From assembly GCF_001540865.1 (NCBI RefSeq), contig NC_033635.1, positions 5,882,678-5,946,677 of the forward strand: 64,000 bases of DNA. Direction: 5' to 3'. The translations under genes were made by a program, and so were the position numbers. Source of the stretch: Ananas comosus. Lineage: Eukaryota; Streptophyta; Magnoliopsida; Poales; Bromeliaceae. Each line of letters opens with the position of its first letter. The stretch's first letter is position 1. Of this stretch, positions 58,448-64,000 are shown piece after piece. The notes beneath the pieces were generated by a model, which made no database searches, was not told where the DNA came from, and saw nothing but the letters and a program-made list of their open reading frames with translations.

Positions 58448-60427
58448 ATGGGGGTTTTGGGCAAATGAGGGTTTTGATCTAATTTAACCCTATGTTTCTC
58501 TAATTAAAGGTTAGAGAAGGGCCCCTGACAACTCTAGGTTGCGAATTGACGAGCGTTCGGCGATCGATCGTGAGTTCGAGCCGAACCGAACAACGCGTAC
58601 CGCGGGAGCCCGATTGCAAGTGTCGACAAGCAATCGGAGAGCGTTACTAGGTGGGTTGTGCTTCACCGAAGTGATTAAGTCACTTCCAAGCCAAAGTGAA
58701 GTGTGGTTGTTGTTGATGCATATATGTATAGTGATAGGTTGTGAATGATAATATGAATGCATGAATTATATTATGCTAAGTTGAGGTTACCTACCATTGG
58801 AATGCGTTAAGATGAAATATACATGTTGACGTGTGGTGGAATATGTTAGATGAGGATGTATGCATGTAATGGTAGCTAATTGCTAGATGAATGCATGGTA
58901 TAATTGCTAGATGAATGCATGAAATAGATGCTATATGGATGCATGAGATGCTATGTATGGACTACCATTGGATGACAAAACGTATGTATGTTGACATATC
59001 ATGAACATATGCTAGATTCATATAAATGTGAACTTGGGTCGATAACTCTAGGTTGATCAGAGAACTCGACAGTTGAAAAATAAGGATATGTAATCTATGG
59101 ATCCTAGGTGTGGACAACTAGGATGACGAATAGATTGAGTGGCATTGAACCTAGTGTTATTAAACATAGGTTGGACATGGAACCTAGTGTCATTGAACAT
59201 AGGTTGAACAGTAAACCTAGAGTCAAGTAAATCTAGGTGGAGATTACATAGAACCTAGTGTGGTTAAACCTAGGTTGTGAATTATAGTGGTAGAGTAGCC
59301 ACTAGGATGTTCATGAGTCAAACCTAGAAAAGTTGACAGCATAGGGTGTGACCAACCCTTAAGCCTTGGAAATGGATTCCGGAATCCCTAGGAATGATGG
59401 CTACAAGTGCAAGTGAATCAGAATTGCGGGTATGTGTGGTTCTCCTCGCCCGACAGTGATTCAACGGGTATGTGTGGTTCTCCTCGTCCGGTATGAGCTT
59501 GAAACGGGTAAGTGTGGTTCTCCTCGCCCGTTGAGCTTGAGCGACTTATGGTCCAGGGTTCGACAGTTCTCCTCACCCTGTGGTAGACCTATAGTCGGGT
59601 GGATTTAAGGCTGATGTGCTTGTGAGGCGTCCTTCACCTTGAGCTTGACTTTATGTGGTATTCCGCGAATGATTGACTCGAGGCCGAGTCGGGTGGATAG
59701 CTTGGTTAAGGTAGATGAAACCTTAAGTGCAAGTGATAAATGACATAATCTAAGGTAGAGGAAACCTTAGAGGTAGTTGGATATGAGCTGGATAGCGAGA
59801 TAGAAAGTAGAATCAGTAGATCTACTTATGTTATTGCATAATTTGCATGTTGCATGTTGTGAGGCATACGCATGTATTTAATACTTGCATAAGATATTTG
59901 TTGGACTAACATGTTTCCAGTGCCTCCTTTGGACTTGGTGGGTTGAGCTTTTTCCTTGGGTGGTCGTACCCACTGGGAACTATGGATATAGTTCTCACCC
60001 TACGTTATTTTGGGGGATTTCAAGTTCACACATGAGCGGCGCGGCGACGCGAGGAAAGGGCGTAGCTCCGTAGATAGCGCCCTACCACCGAGACCAGAGA
60101 TAGCAATACCCCAATTTGGTCTAGCTTAGGGGTAGGAAATGGAAAGAAAGAAACAAATTGTACTAAAAGTTGATTGTATTTGGAAGAATCAAAATATAAG
60201 GAAAATATAATATGTAAAGTGCATGTATGCGAATACTTGTAATAGCGTAGTTGTTTTATGTTTTCGATACCTTCCTTATGCAATCTTTGTATGCAATCTG
60301 TTCCGGGTTAGAACCTCGTGCATTGTATGCATTGTGACGCCTAGGACGTACAGGGGAAACTCTGTCCTTCCGGCGGTCTGTTGGCGTGCCCGAATCCGAC
60401 CAAAGTGGCGGGTCTCGGGGCGTGACA
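58448..60427 (+). repeat. E-family solo LTR E4, 3' segment
   Basis: Resumes after H. Contains CTAGGTTG/CCTAGTGT repeats (59110-59290), GGTATGTGTGGTTCTCCTCG repeats (59430-59560), the hairpin (59974-59997) and the end GGTCTCGGGGCGTGACA. No internal domain, so a solo LTR of about 2.75 kb when H is removed. Confidence 0.85.
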
Positions 60428-60432
60428 TATTT

Positions 60433-61865
60433 CCACCTAGATTTACTCGACTCTAGGTTCAATGCTCAACCTATGTTCAATGACACTAGGTTCCATGCCA
60501 CTCATGTTCTTGTTTTCCTAGTTGTCCACACCTAGGAATTATACTTGACATGCCACTCGTGATTAACCTATGTTCAATGACACTAGGTTCCATGCCACTC
60601 ATGGTATTTTTTATCCTAGTTGTCCAGACCTAGGATCCATAATTTACATGCCACAATTGTCGAGTTCTCTATTCATCCTAGAGTTCATCGACCCATGTTT
60701 ACTATCCACATCTAGGCATTCATATATATACCCTATATGTCCACATGCCTATGTTCTTATCATCCAATGGTAGTCAATACATAGCATCTATCTCATCCAT
60801 TCATATGTGCAATTAACTACCATTACATGCATCAATGACAAACCGCACTTCACTTTGACATGGAAGTGATCTAATCACTTCGGTGAAGCACAACCCACCT
60901 AGCAATGCTTTCCGATTGCTTGTCGACACTTACAATCGGGCTCACGCGGCACTCGTCGCCTAGTTCGGCTCGAACTCGCAATCGACCACCGAATGCTCAC
61001 TGATCTCCAACCTAGAGTTGTCTGGGGCTCTCCTCAATCCTTCAATTATGGAATTAGGAGATCAATTAGGTTCAAAACCCTAAAATTCCAAAACCCCCAT
61101 TTCCAAACCTTAGCTTCATATCCTCCAAAGATCCCAAGAACTCATGGAGAAACATGCTTAGAATAGTCTAGGGATTACTAGAACACCATTCATAAAGGAT
61201 TTACTCAAAACCCTAAACTCTTACCCAATTGCGAACCACGAGTCGAAGACGCGCCGAACTACCAAGCGCTCGAGGACTCGATCCACTACTCCCTACGCGT
61301 TCCCAAGGTCGCTCTCAGCCAACACCTCAAATTTGGGAGAGAGATCTAGAGAAGGAAAGGAGCAAACTAAAGAGAGAGAGATGAGAGTTTCTCTCTCTAC
61401 AATATGTGTAGGTGTGTGTGTAATGGCTGAGGGAGAAGGAAGGAAAGGGAGAAGGTCCCTTCATATAAAGCCCCACCTTCTCAAATTACCAAAATGCCCT
61501 CATGCTGGGCAACTTTCACGTGCGGGGTTCGGACCTTGTCTCTAGGGTCCGGACCCCGTAGGTCCAACAGCCCCAAAATTTCAGCATTTTTCGAAACTCT
61601 TCGTTTTCACTCCTTGAGCCTCTAAGCCATTTCCAACCACTCCAGGACCCCCAAAACACATTTTTTAGCGCGTTTAAACCATCCTCTCACTAGTACTTTG
61701 CCGGATTTAGGCCAAAGTCCAATATAGCTTTTCGAGTTCCGGTTTCGTGCCTAACTCGTGCCGAAAACACTCGAATGCTCCCGAACTTCACCGGAACTAT
61801 CTTACTAGCCTCTCAAGCTAGTTCCCACCGAAAATTTCATAGTTATAGAAGTTCGGTATATTACA
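60433..61865 (-). repeat. Element A 5' LTR, right segment
   Basis: Continues the CTAGGTT repeats, then a CT-rich leader, a TATATGA box (61461-61470, minus), the TCCGGA palindromes (61520-61565) and the end GTTCGGTATATTACA. With 53244-54580 it makes a 2.77-kb LTR. Its outer flank is CTCGC (61866-61870); no matching left flank was found. Confidence 0.87.
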
Positions 61866-62171
61866 CTCGCAGCAGTGGTGTTCATCTATTGTCACCGGTA
61901 AGTTTATGTATTACAATTGACTCGACACGATTAGTATGCAAACAAAGAGACTCAACTACACTTGAGTCAACTCTCTCTAATGTTAACATTTTCAAATGAA
62001 AAGTCATACTCCATGAATAGAACTGTAGATAAAAGTAATTCCACAGGAAGGGCTAACAATAATTGACTATAAAATCATCTGCCTCCTAAAGAGAGACTGC
62101 TCAAAGAATAATCCCAATACCATCAAACCAAAAGGCAAAAATACAAGATTATCTCTATGCAAGGAGATGCA
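61866..62171. other. DNA between element A and the APRL remnant
   Basis: 306 bp, moderately AT-rich, no gene or repeat recognised. It lies just downstream of the APRL stop codon on the minus strand, so it may include the 3' UTR; no clear AATAAA signal is asserted. Confidence 0.4.
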
Positions 62172-63758
62172 TCATCTATACAAATCACAAAGCCTTACTA
62201 GGGTTTTTACCCTACCTTCTTTAGCTTGTGGATGTAAGTTACTAGAACTCGACTCCCCAGTAGCCACCGAAGCCAATGATTTAGAAGCCCAAACCCCAGC
62301 GTTCATTGCTCCTTCCAGCAAATTACTTCTTTTGCGTAGAATCACTTTGTTGAACCCTTGCTTGGCTTGTTCGATGTAAGCCTGGAAACAATCCCAAAAG
62401 TTGATCAAGCTCACAAATCGGGTGCGCCTCCTCCAAGCTCGGTTAGCCCATACATTAAGTTTTGGGACAAGAATGGAAAGAAGTCTCAAGAGCACAAAGG
62501 CACTGGCCAGTGCCAGGTAAGTGTCTTGTTGTAGCAATTTTTCCAGTGATCTTGCCCATGAGAAAGGGCAAGTTTTCTGCTCAGTATCTTCATTGAATTC
62601 GGTCATATCTGACAAATCTACCATCTTGTTTAGTGATATTCCATCTAGTGAAGCAAGATTAATCCCTTCAAGAATTTTAAATGTACCAATGTAAGATATG
62701 AGAACAACACTAGAAGAAGATAAACATAGCATAAAAAAAGCTAAAATGTGGAAAGTCTCTTATATATTTGTTATCCTCAGAAATCCAGCTTGCAAGTTGG
62801 TCTATGAGAAATGTGATAGATATTGCTGAATAGAATACAAATATTTTACTACTATAAGTAGCCGAGTAAAAACTAGAATATTTGCATGGGCTTTCCTCAA
62901 ACTTAGCCTTTCAAAATTGAGGCTGTACTTTAATTTTTATGAGGATAATTAAAATGTACTGTTAAGTTATAGTGATTTCCAAGATTGTATGGTACTCTTA
63001 TTTTAAAGCAAGAGATAATCCACAGGAAAATTCTACTGACCTGTAACATCAGTATAGAAAGCAGCTAGGGAATCGATGTTTTGTGGTCCATGATATTGCA
63101 CTTCCATTGTAGAGTTTAAAAGAAAGAGGGTTGGAAAACCATGAACTCCATATCTTGACAGTATGCTGCAACATACCATTTCTAGTTATTAAGTATTTAA
63201 TAATTATTGGCCCATAAGTCTATGTTCACCAAGCACACACCTTCGCCGGATAACAGATTCTTCAAATGAAAAATGTCGTATAGCTGGAAATATGGAAGAC
63301 AATCTGTGGAAGTTTGGTCTACAAATCTTAGAGAAAAGACACCATGTAGCATAAAAGAGTATGGCAACTTATTCCTCCATGTTCCGATGCACTATGTTCA
63401 AAGCTTTTTGTAACATAGACTCATCTCCTCGAAAAAAGAAACAAAGGAAAAATAAATAAATAAATGCATCAAATTATTGCAAGAAAAGCCACATTTTACC
63501 TCAAATTCAAGATTAAGGGGAAAAGTCAAGTCAACAGGCTAGTGAGAAATCGTCGAAGGATAAGCTCCTGCGACGAGACCCCCTGGCAGTGCTCCTGCGG
63601 CACGAGCTTCTCGCGGAAGGATAGCTCTTTGGGCACCTGGCCCTGTTCGAAGGCCACTTCCCTACGGTCGGCGAGGAGGCAGCCACGGGGATGTGAAAGG
63701 AAACCAAGATCAATAGAAAAACGAAGGGGCTGAGTGGTAGGGAGGATTTCGATCCCAA
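62172..63758 (-). pseudogene. 5'-adenylylsulfate reductase-like (APRL) thioredoxin-fold gene, broken
   Basis: Three exons fit well. 63427-63241 encodes [22 protein letters not shown] and [16 protein letters not shown]. 63165-63041 encodes [19 protein letters not shown] and FYTDVTG. 62665-62172 encodes the linker, the CPFSWARSLEKLLQQDTYLA segment, a membrane span (FVLLRLLSILVP) and a tail with GAMNAGVWASKSLASV and GESSSS. Splice sites are GT/AG with matching phases. This is the layout of plant APRL proteins: a signal peptide, a non-canonical thioredoxin domain and one membrane span, without reductase activity. Lesions: TAA at 63369-63371 just before the active-site strand, WCPFS changed to WCLFS, and a first exon (about 63531-63758, signal-peptide-like FVFLLILVSFHIPVAAS) that has no ATG and does not join in frame. 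Either a pseudogene or a locus with assembly errors. Confidence 0.85.
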
Positions 63759-64000
63759 TTTCTTCGAGGGGTTGATGGACGAATTCGAAGGGATTAGCGA
63801 GGGGCCAATGAATTGGCCGGCCTGCTAAAAGCCGCAGCAGTTGAGAGATTTTTCGGTAGCCTATCTTTTCAGCTGCTGATCTGCGAATTCTGATGTTTGT
63901 TCTAGTACTACTGCTTCACATCACATGTTATATATAGTTTGCTTTTGTGGAGATGAAATGCTAATCTTCTTCCACATATAACAATGTGTGTAATAGAAGT
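63759..64000 (-). promoter_or_regulatory. Putative APRL promoter region
   Basis: On the minus strand a TATA box (CTATATATAAC, about 63928-63938) lies about 180 bp upstream of the signal-peptide-like exon. No ATG in a useful frame lies between them. Orientation and distance suit the APRL gene. Confidence 0.45.

Noticed and set aside
5457..61865. E1 (5457-6885) as the missing left LTR of element A
   Set aside because: Its flank AAATG does not match A's right flank CTCGC, and its internal sequence overlaps the part of A already present at 40615-41499, so it is a different element.

Overview
This window is plant nuclear DNA with almost no host-gene content. The evidence is dense LTR retrotransposon DNA, a CACTA-type DNA transposon, a TRIM element, spliceosomal introns, and one recognisable plant gene at the right edge (an APRL thioredoxin-like gene). 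I cannot name the species from sequence alone; a non-grass monocot is only an impression. Four N runs or single Ns (1-758, 10678, 21172-21271, 32436, and a further N at 13818) show a draft assembly, and two single-N joints carry duplicated flanks.

Layout. 759-3050 is a patchwork of short tandem repeats; 3051-4902 is unclassified AT-rich DNA. A complete 469-bp TRIM (4903-5371, TSD AAATA) follows. 5457-9951 holds an LTR plus 3' internal fragment of a gag-only gypsy family ('E') hit by a reverse LTR of family 'D'. 9952-14618 is a non-autonomous CACTA element with exon-like pieces of captured genes. 14619-29622 is mostly Copia of SIRE/Maximus type: a broken element (F1), a gypsy RT/RNase H fragment, an inverted truncated element (F2), then F3 with two LTRs, gag and a second ORF but no pol. 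29623-36207 is a minus-strand Ty3/gypsy chromovirus of Tekay/Del type ('C') with gag, protease, RT, RNase H, integrase and a chromodomain-like tail, all broken by stops and frameshifts. 36208-61865 is a deep nest: solo LTRs of C, D, E and H types, and two minus-strand gag-only gypsy elements, A and B. B (41500-51374, TSD ACGAG) sits inside A. 62172-63758 is the APRL gene remnant.

How the parts relate. Element C supplies the model for an autonomous Tekay-type donor. A and B keep LTRs, PBS, PPT and a gag related to C's but lose pol at the same codon, so they look like TR-GAG parasites of a C-like helper. F3 similarly keeps copia gag plus an extra ORF without pol. The least expected signal is in the LTRs. 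Families that are not related by coding sequence (Copia F1/F2/F3, gypsy B/C/D/E/H) carry clustered CCGG-centred palindromes (ACCGGT, TCCGGA or TACCGGTA types) about 45-90 bp upstream of a TATA-like box in U3. The gypsy LTRs also share a short hairpin, about 410-480 nt before the LTR 3' end where the LTR is intact, whose stem shows compensatory changes between families.
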